A DNA stretch of 64,000 nt, taken from NCBI GenBank assembly GCA_964497825.1, contig CAZCFA010000001.1, positions 18,678 through 82,677 of the forward strand, given 5' to 3'. Origin of the DNA: RHKX01 sp964497825 (GTDB taxonomy: Bacteria; Actinomycetota; Thermoleophilia; Solirubrobacterales; 70-9). The notes under the pieces were generated by a model. That model did not search any database. It was not told where the DNA came from and saw only the letters and a program-made list of their open reading frames with translations. Positions 25,738 to 34,711 of this stretch are shown here, one piece after another (the first letter of the stretch is position 1; each line of letters starts with the position of its first letter). Made by a program: the position numbers and the translations under genes.

Positions 25738-26514
25738 TTACGCGGCGAACGCGCTCGGTCGGGAGTGGCCCTGCGTGTCGCGAGCCGGCTCCGTGCCCGC
25801 CCGGCGCTCCGGCTCGCGGGCGATCCGGTCGGCGGTCGCCGCGAGCGCGCGGATGAACGCGTCGAACTGGGCGCGCACGCGCTCGGCATCGTCCATGCCG
25901 GCGGTCAGCGCCGCGGCGCGGTCGCTGATCCCATCGGAGAGCCTGGCGATCCGCTGCTGGCGCTCGGAGACCATCCGCGCGGCGACCCGGCGGGCGTTCT
26001 CGACGTGGCGGGTCGCGTCGACCTCGACCTGATTCCAGCGCACCCGAATCGCCTCCTCGGCCTCGCGCCGGGCCTGCGCCGCCTCGTGCTCGACGGCGCT
26101 GACCATCGACGCCACGAGGCTGTCGGCGCGCCGCTTCGCCGACTCGAGATAGGCCCGCGCCTCGAGCTCGGCCTCGCGCAGCCGGCGGTCGAAGGCGCGG
26201 TTGCGTTCGATCGCCGCGCCGGCCTCGGCCTCGGACGGCGCGGGGCTCGGAGCGGGCGCGCGATCCGGGCCTGCGACGGTCGCGGACCCCGGGCCCGCGG
26301 CGAGGATCGCCCGTTCGCCGGCGCGCCGCGCGCGCTCGACGTCCTGCTGCCCCTCGCCGAGCCGCCGGGTGAACTCGCGGGTGGCGCGATCGAGCTCGCC
26401 GAGCGCCGCCTCGAGCTCGGCCGCAGCGGGCGCGGAGGCCGGCGGCGGCGGCGCCGGGCGATGGCCGCCGGGAACGCGCGCGTTGCGGGATCCGTCCCCT
26501 TCCTGTGCAGCCAT
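25738..26514 (-). CDS. DivIVA-like coiled-coil protein, paralogue 1
   Basis: 258 residues, start ATG with AAGGAG 5 bases upstream. After a Pro-rich leader (RPAPPPPASAP), residues about 35-230 are almost entirely coiled coil: AFDRRLREAELEARAYLESA, KRRADSLVASM, ISDRAAALTAGMDDAERVRA. The arrangement (coil, ARRVAARMVSERQQRIARLSD block, FDAFIRAL block) is repeated in the next gene, so they arose by duplication. Probably a cytoplasmic membrane-curvature or septum organiser; no transmembrane segment. Confidence 0.7.
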   Translation of the reverse strand: MAAQEGDGSRNARVPGGHRPAPPPPASAPAAAELEAALGELDRATREFTRRLGEGQQDVERARRAGERAILAAGPGSATVAGPDRAPAPSPAPSEAEAGAAIERNRAFDRRLREAELEARAYLESAKRRADSLVASMVSAVEHEAAQARREAEEAIRVRWNQVEVDATRHVENARRVAARMVSERQQRIARLSDGISDRAAALTAGMDDAERVRAQFDAFIRALAATADRIAREPERRAGTEPARDTQGHSRPSAFAA

Positions 26515-26661
26515 CGTCACTCCTTCTCGGGGTTCGCGGACGCGGGCCCCGCACGAGGTCCGCCGCGGCCAGTCTAGGTTTGGTCCCGGCGGTAACCGGT
26601 GCCAGGAAAGCCGCTCTTTGCGGGGGGCGGGGAGGCCGCCGTCAGCGCGCCCGCGGGGCGC

Positions 26662-27522
26662 TCAGCGCCGGCTCGCAGTCCACGGAACCTGGGCGCCCTC
26701 GCCGCTGCCGGGCCCGAACACCTCGTCGAGCACGGCACCGGTGTCATCGAGCCCGAGGGCGTGGTGCAGGTGCTCGCGAACGGCGCCCCGGGTCGCCCCC
26801 GTCGCCGCCATCTGGATCGCCACCATCCGCGCCTCGTCCTGCTCGCGCCAGCCGTGCTCGGCGCCGGTGCTCGCCGCCGGGACGGGATCGCCGCCGAGCC
26901 CGCGCCAGCCCGGGGCCGCCGGGGCGCGGGCGGGGTGAGTCGGCTCCGCAGAGGCCCGTGGCGGGGCGACCGCCTCGCGGGCCGGGTAGCCCGGCTGGGG
27001 CGGGCCCGCGGCGGGGCCGTAGGCGTCGGCCGCGAACGGCGCCGCATCGCCCCCTTGCCGGTAGGGCTCCGCCGCCGCATACGGCTGCGGGACCGGTTCC
27101 CGCTCGGCCGCGGCGGTGGCCGCATGGCGGGCGCCGAACGGGGGCGGCTCGAACTCGGTGCCGCCGCCGTCAGCCTCGCGGGCGAGCCGCTCGGCGGCGT
27201 CGCCGAGCGCGCGGACGAGGTTCTCGAAGCCCTGCCTGACCGGCGCCGCGTCGTCGAGCCGGGCGATCACGGCCTCGGACTTGGCGACGAGCTCGTCGCT
27301 GAGCTCGCCGATCCGGCGCTGGCGCTCGGCGACGAGGTCGTCGGCGCGGCGGCGGGCGTTGTCGAGGTAGCCGGCCGCCTCGACCCGCGCCTCCTCGCGC
27401 AGCCGCGCCGCCTCGCGCTCGACCGCATCGAGGATCGAGCCGACCCGGCGCGAGATCTCCGGCGCGGCGATGCTGCCGGGGCCGGTCCCCTGCGGCGGCG
27501 GGGCTTGTTCGTCTTCGGTCAT
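26662..27522 (-). CDS. DivIVA-like coiled-coil protein, paralogue 2 with C-terminal helical domain
   Basis: 286 residues from ATG 27522 (start MTEDEQAPPP). The coiled-coil part (RVGSILDAVEREAARLREEA, YLDNARRRADDLVAERQRRI, ELSDELVAKSEAVIARLDDA) parallels the downstream paralogue. A disordered Pro/Ala/Tyr linker leads to a compact C-terminal domain, residues about 230-280 (DEARMVAIQMAATGATRGAV, HLHHALGLDDTGAVLDEVFG), that the paralogue lacks. This domain occurs at the end of other actinobacterial DivIVA-like proteins and could be the partner-binding part. 148 bp separate it from the paralogue. Confidence 0.72.
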   Translation of the reverse strand: MTEDEQAPPPQGTGPGSIAAPEISRRVGSILDAVEREAARLREEARVEAAGYLDNARRRADDLVAERQRRIGELSDELVAKSEAVIARLDDAAPVRQGFENLVRALGDAAERLAREADGGGTEFEPPPFGARHAATAAAEREPVPQPYAAAEPYRQGGDAAPFAADAYGPAAGPPQPGYPAREAVAPPRASAEPTHPARAPAAPGWRGLGGDPVPAASTGAEHGWREQDEARMVAIQMAATGATRGAVREHLHHALGLDDTGAVLDEVFGPGSGEGAQVPWTASRR

Positions 27523-27603
27523 CGCGATCGGGGCCAGCGAACGGAGCGGCAACCTCACCTTATCCCGTACGGCGATCCGCCCACGCTGATCGCGGTCGCC
27601 GCC

Positions 27604-28737
27604 TCAGCAGCCGAGCGCGCGGGCGATCACCAGCTGCTGGACCTCGTCGGTGCCCTCGCCGATCGTCAGGATCTTCGCGTCGCGGTAGTGGCGGCAGACC
27701 GGATACTCCTCGATGTAGCCGTAGCCGCCGTGGATCTGGACCGCCTCCTCGGCGCAGCGGACCGCGAGCCGGCCCGTCTTCAGCTTCGCCTGGGCCGCGG
27801 TCAGCGTGAACGGCTCGCCGCCGTCCTTCTGCAGCGCCGCCCGGTAGGTGAGCAGCCGCGCCGCCTCGATCTCTGTCGCCATGTCGGCGAGCTTCGCCGA
27901 GATCGCCTGGAAGCGTGCGATCGGCTGCCCGAACGCATTGCGCTGCTTCGCGTAGGCGAGCGCCTCGTCGAGGCAGCCCTGGGCGAGCCCGAGGCCCATC
28001 GCGGCGACGCCGATCCGGCCGCCGTCGAGGATCTGCAGGAACTGCTTGAAGCCGTTGCCGCGCGGGCCGAGCAGGTTGGCCTCGGGCACGCGGGCGCCGT
28101 CGAAGGCGAGCGGCCGGGTGTCGGAGGCGTGCCAGCCCATCTTCCGGTAGGCGGCGCCGATCTCGTAGCCCGGGGTGCCGTTGGGGACGATGATGTTCGA
28201 GATCTCGTCGGGCCCGGTGCGGGCGGTGATCGTCACGCAGGCGGAGATCTCGGTTCCCGAGTTGGTGATGAACTGCTTGGCGCCGTCGATCACCCACTCG
28301 CCGCCGTCGAGCGCCGCCGTGGTGCGGACGTTGCCGGCGTCGGAGCCGGCCTCGGGCTCGGTCAGCCCGAACGCCGCCAGCCGCTGCCCCGAGCACAGCG
28401 ACGGCAGCCACTCGCGCTGCTGCTCGGCGCTGCCCCACAGGTGGATCGGCATCGTCCCGAGCGAGGTGTGCGCCGCCATCGTGATCGCCGTCGAGGAGTC
28501 GATCCGGGCCAGCTCCTCGACCGCGAGCGCGTAGGAGAGCGTGTCGGCGGCGCCGCCGCCGTACTCGGCCGGGAACGGGATCCCCATCAGCCCGAGCTCG
28601 CCCATCGCGGCGACGAGCTCGTAGGGAAACGCCTTCGTCCGGTCCTGCTGCTCGGCCCGGGGCGCGACCTCGCGCCGGGCGAAGTCGCGCACGGTGTCGC
28701 GCAGTAGCCGCTGCTCGTCGCTGAGGTCGAAGTCCAT
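27604..28737 (-). CDS. Acyl-CoA dehydrogenase
   Basis: 377 residues. Family signature ITNSGTEISACVT and the N-terminal MDFDLSDEQRLLRDTVRDFA; GLTEPEAGSDAGNVRTTA near residue 124; the base Glu is E361 in ILTIGEGTDEVQQL, the MCAD/SCAD position, so it is not of the isovaleryl type. FAD stacking RKMGWHASDT is also present. Oxidises acyl-CoA to enoyl-CoA and passes electrons to ETF, which is coded at 40435-42204. ATG 28737 fixes the start; the longer open frame upstream has no coding content. Nothing else in its operon. Confidence 0.93.
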   Translation of the reverse strand: MDFDLSDEQRLLRDTVRDFARREVAPRAEQQDRTKAFPYELVAAMGELGLMGIPFPAEYGGGAADTLSYALAVEELARIDSSTAITMAAHTSLGTMPIHLWGSAEQQREWLPSLCSGQRLAAFGLTEPEAGSDAGNVRTTAALDGGEWVIDGAKQFITNSGTEISACVTITARTGPDEISNIIVPNGTPGYEIGAAYRKMGWHASDTRPLAFDGARVPEANLLGPRGNGFKQFLQILDGGRIGVAAMGLGLAQGCLDEALAYAKQRNAFGQPIARFQAISAKLADMATEIEAARLLTYRAALQKDGGEPFTLTAAQAKLKTGRLAVRCAEEAVQIHGGYGYIEEYPVCRHYRDAKILTIGEGTDEVQQLVIARALGC

Positions 28738-28777
28738 GGCGGCGCCGATCTTGGCAGGCGCGCGACCGCGGCGGCGG

Positions 28778-31096
28778 TCAGGCTTGCCGAGCGCCGGCGA
28801 GCGCGGCGTGGATCGCCGCCGCTTCCCCGGGCCGTCCGAGCAGGTAGCCCTGGCCGTAGCGGCAGCCGAGCTCGCGCAGGCGCTCGAGCTGCTCGGGCCG
28901 CTCGATCCCCTCGGCGACGACGCGCAGCCCGAGGCTCTGGCCGATGTCGAGGATCGCCTTGACCAGCGCCGCGTCATCGCCGGCCGGGCCGAGGCCGTCG
29001 ACGAACGGCTTCGGGATCTTCAGCTGGTCGATCGGGAAGTGCTGGAGGTGCTGCAGCGAGGAGAAGCCGGTGCCGAAGTCGTCGATCGCGAGCTCGACGT
29101 CGAGGTCGCTGAGCTCCTGCAGCAGCGCCGCCATCCGCCGCGCGTCGCTGCCGAACGCGGTCTCGGTCAGCTCCAGGGTCAGCGTCCCGGGCCGGATCCC
29201 GGAGCCGGCGAGGACATCACGCACGGCCTCGACGATGCCGCCCTGCTCGAGCTGGATCAGCGACACGTTGACGCTGACGGCGACGTCGCCGCCGGCCGCG
29301 GCCTCGCGCTGCCAGCGTGAGGCGGCCCGCGTCGCGTGATCGAGCACGAAGCGACCGAGCCCGACGATCGCGCCGGTCTGCTCGGCCAGCGGGATGAAGT
29401 CGGCGGGGGCGAGGGCGCCGCGGGCCGGGTGATCCCAGCGGGCCAGCGCCTCGACCGCGACGATGCGCCGGGCCTCGAGCTCGAAGATCGGCTGGTAGTG
29501 GACGTCGAGCTGCCCGGCGAGGATCGCCCGCTTCAGCTCGGCCTCGAGCGCGAGCCGCTCGACCACCGCCGCGTGCAGCTCGGGGCGGAAGCGCTCGTAG
29601 CCGGAGCCGCGGCGCTTCGCCTCATACATCGCCAGGTCGGCGTTGCGCAGCAGATCCTCGCTGCGGCTGCCGCCGGTCGCGATCCCGATGCTGCCGGCGA
29701 GGAACACCTCCATGCCGCGAACGGCGAACGGCTCCTCGAGCGCCCGCAGGATGCGCTCGGCCAGCTCCCGCGGATCAGTTCGCGAGGTGTCGTCGATCAG
29801 GACCGCGAACTCGTCGCCGCCGAACCGCGCGACCGCGTCCTCGGCACCGATGCAGCCGAACAGCCGCCGGCCGACGGCGACGAGCAGCTCGTCGCCGGCC
29901 GCGTGACCGAGGCTGTCGTTGACGTTCTTGAACTGGTCGAGGTCGCAGAACAGGATCGCCGCCTCGCTCCCGTGCCGTTCGGCCCGGGCCAGCGCCGTGT
30001 CGAGCCGGTCGGCGAGCAACGCCCGGTTCGGCAGCTTCGTCAGCGGGTCCTGAAGCGCCTGGTCGATCGCGTCCTGGACGGTGCGCGCGTCGGTCAGCGC
30101 GATGCTCGCGTGCTTGGCGAAGGCGACGAGGATGTCGCGCTCGGCCGCGGTGAACCCGTGGCCGTCCTTCGCGCGGGCGACGGCGAGGCTGCCGACGACC
30201 CGGTCGCCCTCGCGGACCGGCGCCGCCATCGCCGCGCGCAGGCCGCGCTCGGCGAACTGCGGGATCGCCTCCTCGCGGCGGTCATAGCCGTCGATCACGA
30301 CCAGCTCCTCGCGCAGGATCGCCTGGCCGCCGGCGCCCTCGCCGACGCGGCCGAAGCGGATCTCCTCGAGCAGCTCGGGCGCGACCCCGCGCGAGGCGAC
30401 CAGGGTCATCCGCGAGCGGTCGTCGCGGTCGACCAGCCGCAGGCCGACGGTCTCGTCGCTGAGCAGCTCGGCGGCGCCGTCGACGATCGCCTCGAGCACG
30501 TCGTCGATCGCCAGCCGGGCGACGATCGAGCTCTGGATCCGCGACAGCCGCTCGAACAGGAGCTGGCGCTCGAGCAGCGACTCGAGCAGGCGCTCGTTCT
30601 CGGCCCCACGGCGCTCGCTCTCGAGCCGCAGCGCGCGCTCGGAGCGCATCGTCCGGAGCGCCCGCAGCGTCAGCGCCAGCACCCGCGCGAACCCGCGCAG
30701 CAGGTTCGCCTCCTCGCCGTCGAAGGCCCCGTCGCGGCGGGCGAGGACGAGGCCGTCGAGATCGGGGTCGACGATCGTGACGGCGGTCGCGTGACAGCGG
30801 CCGATCGCCTCGAGCGCCAGCGATCCCGTCTCGCCGGCGAGGATCGCGGCGATCGCCGGCCCCGGATCGGGCTCGGCGTCGAGGCCGACCGAGGCGACGA
30901 TCTCGCCGCCGCCGACGATCGCCGCCGCCGCCGATCCGGTCGTTCGCACGGCGCGCTCGATCGCCGTCGCGATCGCCGCGTCGGCGTCTTCGCAGCCGGC
31001 CAGCGCCGCGACGAGCTCGTCGAGACGCGCGGCCGTCGAGGCCCGGTCGCCGACCGGCGTCCGCCGCGGGTCGCGGATCGTCCCCGCGTCGGTCAT
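28778..31096 (-). CDS. Two-GAF diguanylate cyclase/phosphodiesterase (GGDEF-EAL)
   Basis: 772 residues, soluble. An N-terminal GAF-like region (about 23-146), a coiled linker, a second GAF (about 190-337), GGDEF domain (about 345-505, motif FGGDEF 425-430) and EAL domain (about 515-765). EAL catalytic residues are present: E549, N610, E643, D672/D673, K693, E729 and Q749. The KID motif reads KIP. The product-binding RxxD I-site before GGDEF is missing (GAED). It could make or break c-di-GMP, gated by GAF ligands. No c-di-GMP receptor gene is nearby, although a PilT-family ATPase is in the window. Confidence 0.9.
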   Translation of the reverse strand: MTDAGTIRDPRRTPVGDRASTAARLDELVAALAGCEDADAAIATAIERAVRTTGSAAAAIVGGGEIVASVGLDAEPDPGPAIAAILAGETGSLALEAIGRCHATAVTIVDPDLDGLVLARRDGAFDGEEANLLRGFARVLALTLRALRTMRSERALRLESERRGAENERLLESLLERQLLFERLSRIQSSIVARLAIDDVLEAIVDGAAELLSDETVGLRLVDRDDRSRMTLVASRGVAPELLEEIRFGRVGEGAGGQAILREELVVIDGYDRREEAIPQFAERGLRAAMAAPVREGDRVVGSLAVARAKDGHGFTAAERDILVAFAKHASIALTDARTVQDAIDQALQDPLTKLPNRALLADRLDTALARAERHGSEAAILFCDLDQFKNVNDSLGHAAGDELLVAVGRRLFGCIGAEDAVARFGGDEFAVLIDDTSRTDPRELAERILRALEEPFAVRGMEVFLAGSIGIATGGSRSEDLLRNADLAMYEAKRRGSGYERFRPELHAAVVERLALEAELKRAILAGQLDVHYQPIFELEARRIVAVEALARWDHPARGALAPADFIPLAEQTGAIVGLGRFVLDHATRAASRWQREAAAGGDVAVSVNVSLIQLEQGGIVEAVRDVLAGSGIRPGTLTLELTETAFGSDARRMAALLQELSDLDVELAIDDFGTGFSSLQHLQHFPIDQLKIPKPFVDGLGPAGDDAALVKAILDIGQSLGLRVVAEGIERPEQLERLRELGCRYGQGYLLGRPGEAAAIHAALAGARQA

Positions 31097-31250
31097 CGCG
31101 GCACCCGGGCCGAGCGCGAGCCGCGCCCGGCCGAGCCCCGGCAGCCGGGAACGCTCGTCTCGCTCTCGCTCGCTGGCGTAACGGTCCCCATCGCCGGGAC
31201 CATCGGCTATCCGCTGCGGTTCGTTGAGTCCGGGGCGGCGTCGTGGCCGA

Positions 31251-32702
31251 TCATCGTCCGGCGCCTGCGAGCCCGCTTGCGAGCTCGACCAGCAGCCGCG
31301 TCCCGAACCCGGTCGCGCCCTTGCCGACGTACTCGCGGCCGACGTCCCAGGAGGTGCCGGCGATGTCGAGGTGGGCCCAGGTGACGCCGTCGACGAACTC
31401 CTCGAGGAACGCCGCCGCGGTGATCGCCCCCGCCTTGCGCTTCGGCGCCGAGTTGGTCAGGTCGGCGGTCGTCCCCCGCATCAGCTCCTTGTACTCGGGG
31501 TGCAGGGGCAGGCGCCAGACGAGCTCGCCGACGGTCGCGCCGGCGGCGGCGACCCGCTCGGCCCAATCGTCGTCGTTGGCGACAAGCCCGGCGTGGCTCG
31601 AGCCGAGCGCGACGACCACGGCCCCGGTCAGCGTCGCGATGTCGACGAGGCGGTCGGCGCCAGCGCGGACCGCCCAGGTCAGCGCGTCGGCGAGGATCAG
31701 CCTGCCCTCGGCGTCGGTGTTGTTGACCTCGACCGTGCGGCCGTTGAGCTGGGTGATCACGTCGCCGGGGCGGGTCGCCGACCCCGACGGCATGTTCTCG
31801 ACCGCGGGCACGACCGCGATCAGGTCGATCGGCAGCGCCAGCTCGGCGATCGCCGCGGTCGCCTCGAGCACCGCGGCGGCGCCCGACATGTCCTTCTTCA
31901 TCAGCTCCATCCCCGCCGCCGGCTTGATCGAGATGCCGCCGCTGTCGAAGGTGACCCCCTTGCCGACGAGGCCGAGCGTCGGGCCCGCGGACCGCGGCCC
32001 CGCGCCGGCGTAGCGGAGCGTGATCAGCGCCGGGTCCTTGGCCGAGCCGGCGGCGACCGCGGCGAGCCCGCCGAGGCCCTCGGCCTCGATCTCGGCGGCG
32101 CCGAGGATCCGCGCCTCGAGCCGCTCGCCGGCGGACGCGATCTCGCGGGCGCGATCGGCGAGGAACGCCGGGTCGCAGATGTTCGCGGGGAGGTTCTGCA
32201 GGTCGCGGGCGCGGTTCGCGGCCGCGGAGGCGGCGCGCGCGACCGGCACCGTCGCGGCGGCGCGCTCGGGGTCGGCGGCGCCGTGCAGGGTCAGCGACTC
32301 GATCTCGACCTCGTCGCGATCGCGGTCGGCGGCGCTCTTGAGCCGGTCGAAGCGGTAGGCGGCCAGGATCGTCCCCGCGGTCAGCGCCGCCGGAACCGCG
32401 GCGCCCGGCGGGCACTGCCAGGCGATCGCCGCGGCGTCGAGGCGGCGTGCCTGGCGGACGGCGAGCGCGGCGGCGACCCGCGCCCGCTCGGGCTCGAACT
32501 CGTCGCGCTGGCCGAGCCCGACGACGAGCGCGCGGCCGCCCTCGGGGCGCAGCACCGAGAGGCTCCCCTCCTGCGCGCGGGCATCCTCGGCCCCGGCGGC
32601 GTCGCGGAGGTCGGGCGGCAGCTCCTCGCCGGCGAACAGGCCGAGGCAGCGGAGGGCGCCGTCGACCGCGGCTGCCGGTGCCTGGGAGAGCTCGACGCGC
32701 AT
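31251..32702 (-). CDS. pepA: Leucyl aminopeptidase (M17 family)
   Basis: 483 residues. The dizinc core is complete: VGKGVTFDSGGISIKPAAGM (Lys and Asp ligands), MKKDMSGAAAV, and the M17 signature NNTDAEGRLILADAL. The C-terminus (APKRKAGAITAAAFLEEFVD) matches the family. It removes N-terminal residues from peptides in the cytoplasm as a hexamer. It is divergent from the thiolase gene; ATG 32702 gives the expected short N-terminal domain. The 90-bp spacer has -10-like TACGAT at 32743-32748 for the thiolase side. Confidence 0.93.
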   Translation of the reverse strand: MRVELSQAPAAAVDGALRCLGLFAGEELPPDLRDAAGAEDARAQEGSLSVLRPEGGRALVVGLGQRDEFEPERARVAAALAVRQARRLDAAAIAWQCPPGAAVPAALTAGTILAAYRFDRLKSAADRDRDEVEIESLTLHGAADPERAAATVPVARAASAAANRARDLQNLPANICDPAFLADRAREIASAGERLEARILGAAEIEAEGLGGLAAVAAGSAKDPALITLRYAGAGPRSAGPTLGLVGKGVTFDSGGISIKPAAGMELMKKDMSGAAAVLEATAAIAELALPIDLIAVVPAVENMPSGSATRPGDVITQLNGRTVEVNNTDAEGRLILADALTWAVRAGADRLVDIATLTGAVVVALGSSHAGLVANDDDWAERVAAAGATVGELVWRLPLHPEYKELMRGTTADLTNSAPKRKAGAITAAAFLEEFVDGVTWAHLDIAGTSWDVGREYVGKGATGFGTRLLVELASGLAGAGR

Positions 32703-32792
32703 CGGGCCACGATAGAGGTGATCGGCGCGGCGCCGGCCTCATTACGATCCCCGGCACCCCGCTTCCACCCACCAGCCTCAGGAGATCAGCCG

Positions 32793-33968
32793 ATGCCCCA
32801 GACCGTGATCCTCGCGACCGCCCGGACGCCGTTCGGGAAGATGGGCGGCGCGCTGGCCCCGCTCGACGCCACCGACCTCGGCGGGACCGTGATCGCGGCC
32901 GCGCTCGAACGCTCCGGCGTCGACCCCGAGCAGGTCGAGGGCGTCTCCTACGGCCAGGTACTGCAGGCCGGCCAGGGGCAGATCCCCTCGCGCCAGGCGC
33001 AGATCAAGGCCGGGATCCCGAAGCAGGTCGCGTCGGAGACGGTCAACAAGGTCTGCGCCTCCGGCATGCGCTCGGTCGGGCTGCTCGACCAGGCGGTCCG
33101 CGCCGGCGACGTCGGCGTCGCCGTCGGCGGCGGCATGGAGTCGATGTCGAACGCGCCCTACCTGCTCCCCGGCGCCCGCTTCGGGTTCCGGATGGGGGAC
33201 GTCGCCGCGATCGACGCGATGACCCACGACGGGCTCACCAACCCGTTCACCGACAAGCAGATGATCAACGAGGCGAGCGAGGTCGGCAACGAGCTCGAGA
33301 TCACCCGCCCCGACCTCGACCGCTTCGCCGTGCGCTCGCACGAGCTCGCCGCGCGGGCGACCGACGAGGGCCGGCTCGCCGAGGAGATCGTCGAGGTGAC
33401 GGTCAAGACCCGCAAGGGCGAGAACGTGGTCGGCGCCGACGAGGCGATCCGGCCCGACACCTCGCTCGAGACCCTGGCCAAGCTGAAGGCGATCGGCGGC
33501 CCCGACGCCACCCACACCGCCGGCAACTCTCCCGGCGTCAACGACGGCGCCTCGGCCGTCGTCGTCGCATCGGAGGAGTGGGCGCGGGCCAACGGCAAGG
33601 ACGGGCTCGCGACGATCGTCGGCTACGGGATGGTCGGCGACGACTTCGCCTACCTCGCGAAGACCCCGGCGAGGGCGGCCCAGCAGGCGCTCGAGCGGGC
33701 CGGGCTCAGCGCCTCCGACGTCGACCTCTGGGAGATCAACGAGGCGTTCGCCTCGGTCGCCCTGAACTCGATCCGGATGCTCGGCATCGACGAGGACAAG
33801 GTCAACGTCAACGGCGGTGCGATCGCGCTCGGGCACCCGATCGGCGCCTCCGGCGGGCGGATCATCGGCGCCCTCGTGCACGAGCTGCAGCGCCGCGGCG
33901 GCGGCCTCGGCTGCGCCGCGATCTGCTCCGGCGGCGGCCAGGGCGACGCGATCCTCGTCCGCGTCTGA
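32793..33968 (+). CDS. Acetyl-CoA C-acyltransferase (thiolase)
   Basis: 391 residues. Nucleophile Cys in VNKVCASGMRSVGLL near residue 90; NEAFASVALN; the active-site His in GGAIALGHPIGASGGR; and the C-terminal Cys in AAICSGGGQGDA. The family covers acetoacetyl-CoA synthesis and beta-oxidation cleavage; the residues seen do not tell them apart. An RBS GGAG lies 8 bases before ATG 32793; longer in-frame extension upstream runs through the pepA gene in antisense and is rejected. With the acyl-CoA dehydrogenase and ETF genes it fits fatty-acid oxidation. Confidence 0.93.
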   Translation: MPQTVILATARTPFGKMGGALAPLDATDLGGTVIAAALERSGVDPEQVEGVSYGQVLQAGQGQIPSRQAQIKAGIPKQVASETVNKVCASGMRSVGLLDQAVRAGDVGVAVGGGMESMSNAPYLLPGARFGFRMGDVAAIDAMTHDGLTNPFTDKQMINEASEVGNELEITRPDLDRFAVRSHELAARATDEGRLAEEIVEVTVKTRKGENVVGADEAIRPDTSLETLAKLKAIGGPDATHTAGNSPGVNDGASAVVVASEEWARANGKDGLATIVGYGMVGDDFAYLAKTPARAAQQALERAGLSASDVDLWEINEAFASVALNSIRMLGIDEDKVNVNGGAIALGHPIGASGGRIIGALVHELQRRGGGLGCAAICSGGGQGDAILVRV

Positions 33969-34008
33969 GCGCCGGCTCGGCGCGACGCCGGCGCCGGCTT
34001 GGGTCCGC

Positions 34009-34152
34009 CGTCCGCCGGCCGCTACCCGACGTCGGCGGGATCGCCGTCCGCCGGCCGCCGCCGGACGTCGGCGGGACCGGGCTTCGAAGGCCGCTGTCCG
34101 ACGTCGCCGGCCGCGGGCTTCGGCGGCCGCTGCCCGAAGTCGGCGGGACCGG
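34009..34152 (+). repeat. 36-bp tandem repeat, four units
   Basis: Degenerate units with a common GGCCGCT-CCGACGTCGGCGGG core start just after the thiolase stop. The 36-bp period keeps one frame open (a repeated PSAGR-x-PTSAG peptide), but I see no start or ribosome site and treat it as non-coding. It is the first part of the gene-free spacer 33969-34711. Confidence 0.8.
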
Positions 34153-34192
34153 CTACGACCGGCTCGGCGCTGCCGCTCGCCGGCCCCCGGCC

Positions 34193-34318
34193 CGGCCAAG
34201 CCGCGGAACCCCAGCGCTGGTCGCGCCCGCGCCCGGCCGAGCCGCAGATCACAGCGCTGCTCGCCGCCCGCGCCCGGCCGAGCCGCGGATCCCAGCGCTG
34301 CTCGCCGCCCCGCCCAGC
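34193..34318 (+). repeat. 41-bp units carrying a half-arm of the 45-bp palindrome
   Basis: Units begin at about 34193, 34234, 34275 and 34315 with CCCGGCCGAGCCGC-RGA, the left arm of the palindromic element, and continue CAGCGCTGCTCGCCG. The last unit runs into complete copy E. The rest of the spacer to 34711 is GC-rich with no gene. Confidence 0.8.
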
Positions 34319-34363
34319 CGAGCCGCAGATTCCGGCACTGGGCTGGCCGCAATCCGCGGCTCG
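34319..34363 (+). repeat. 45-bp palindromic repeat, copy E
   Basis: Left arm CGAGCCGCAGATT-C-CGGC, loop ACTGGGCTG, right arm GCCG-C-AATCCGCGGCTCG. Followed by ATCAGGTTCGAACCGCC, a right flank also beside copies F and G. Confidence 0.92.
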
Positions 34364-34473
34364 ATCAGGTTCGAACCGCCGGACGGGTCGGCCGGCGGTT
34401 CGGCAGCGTCGGGCGCGTCGGCGCCCGCTTCGACCGGCTCGGCGCGGGTGCTCGCCGGCCCCCCGGCACCGGC

Positions 34474-34518
34474 CGAGCCGCAGATTCCGGCACTGGGCTG
34501 GCCGCAATCCGCGGCTCG
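34474..34518 (+). repeat. 45-bp palindromic repeat, copy F
   Basis: Identical to copy E over all 45 bases; flank ATCAAAGTTCGAGCCGCC. It lies 155 bp downstream of E. Confidence 0.92.
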
Positions 34519-34698
34519 ATCAAAGTTCGAGCCGCCGGGGCTGGGCGGCCGGTGGTCCGGCGGGGCCGGCGCCCCGGAAGGGCGACCGCCGGTCCGGTCA
34601 TGGCGACCCGCGGTCCGGCAGCGGCGGCCGGCGCCGTCCTGCGGCGCCTGGGGAAGGCCCGCGGCCCGGCCGGCCCCGGGCTGCTGATCTTCGCCATC

Positions 34699-34704
34699 TA
34701 GCCT
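34699..34704 (+). promoter_or_regulatory. -10-like element of the HAD phosphatase gene
   Basis: TAGCCT, 7 bases before ATG 34712: leaderless candidate. No clear -35. Confidence 0.45.
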
Positions 34705-34711
34705 GCTTGCG

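Noticed and set aside
26599..28707. 702-residue plus-strand frame
   Set aside because: Shadow of the coiled-coil and acyl-CoA dehydrogenase genes on the other strand.
31224..32792. N-terminal extension of the thiolase
   Set aside because: It runs antisense through pepA; the thiolase fold begins exactly at ATG 32793.
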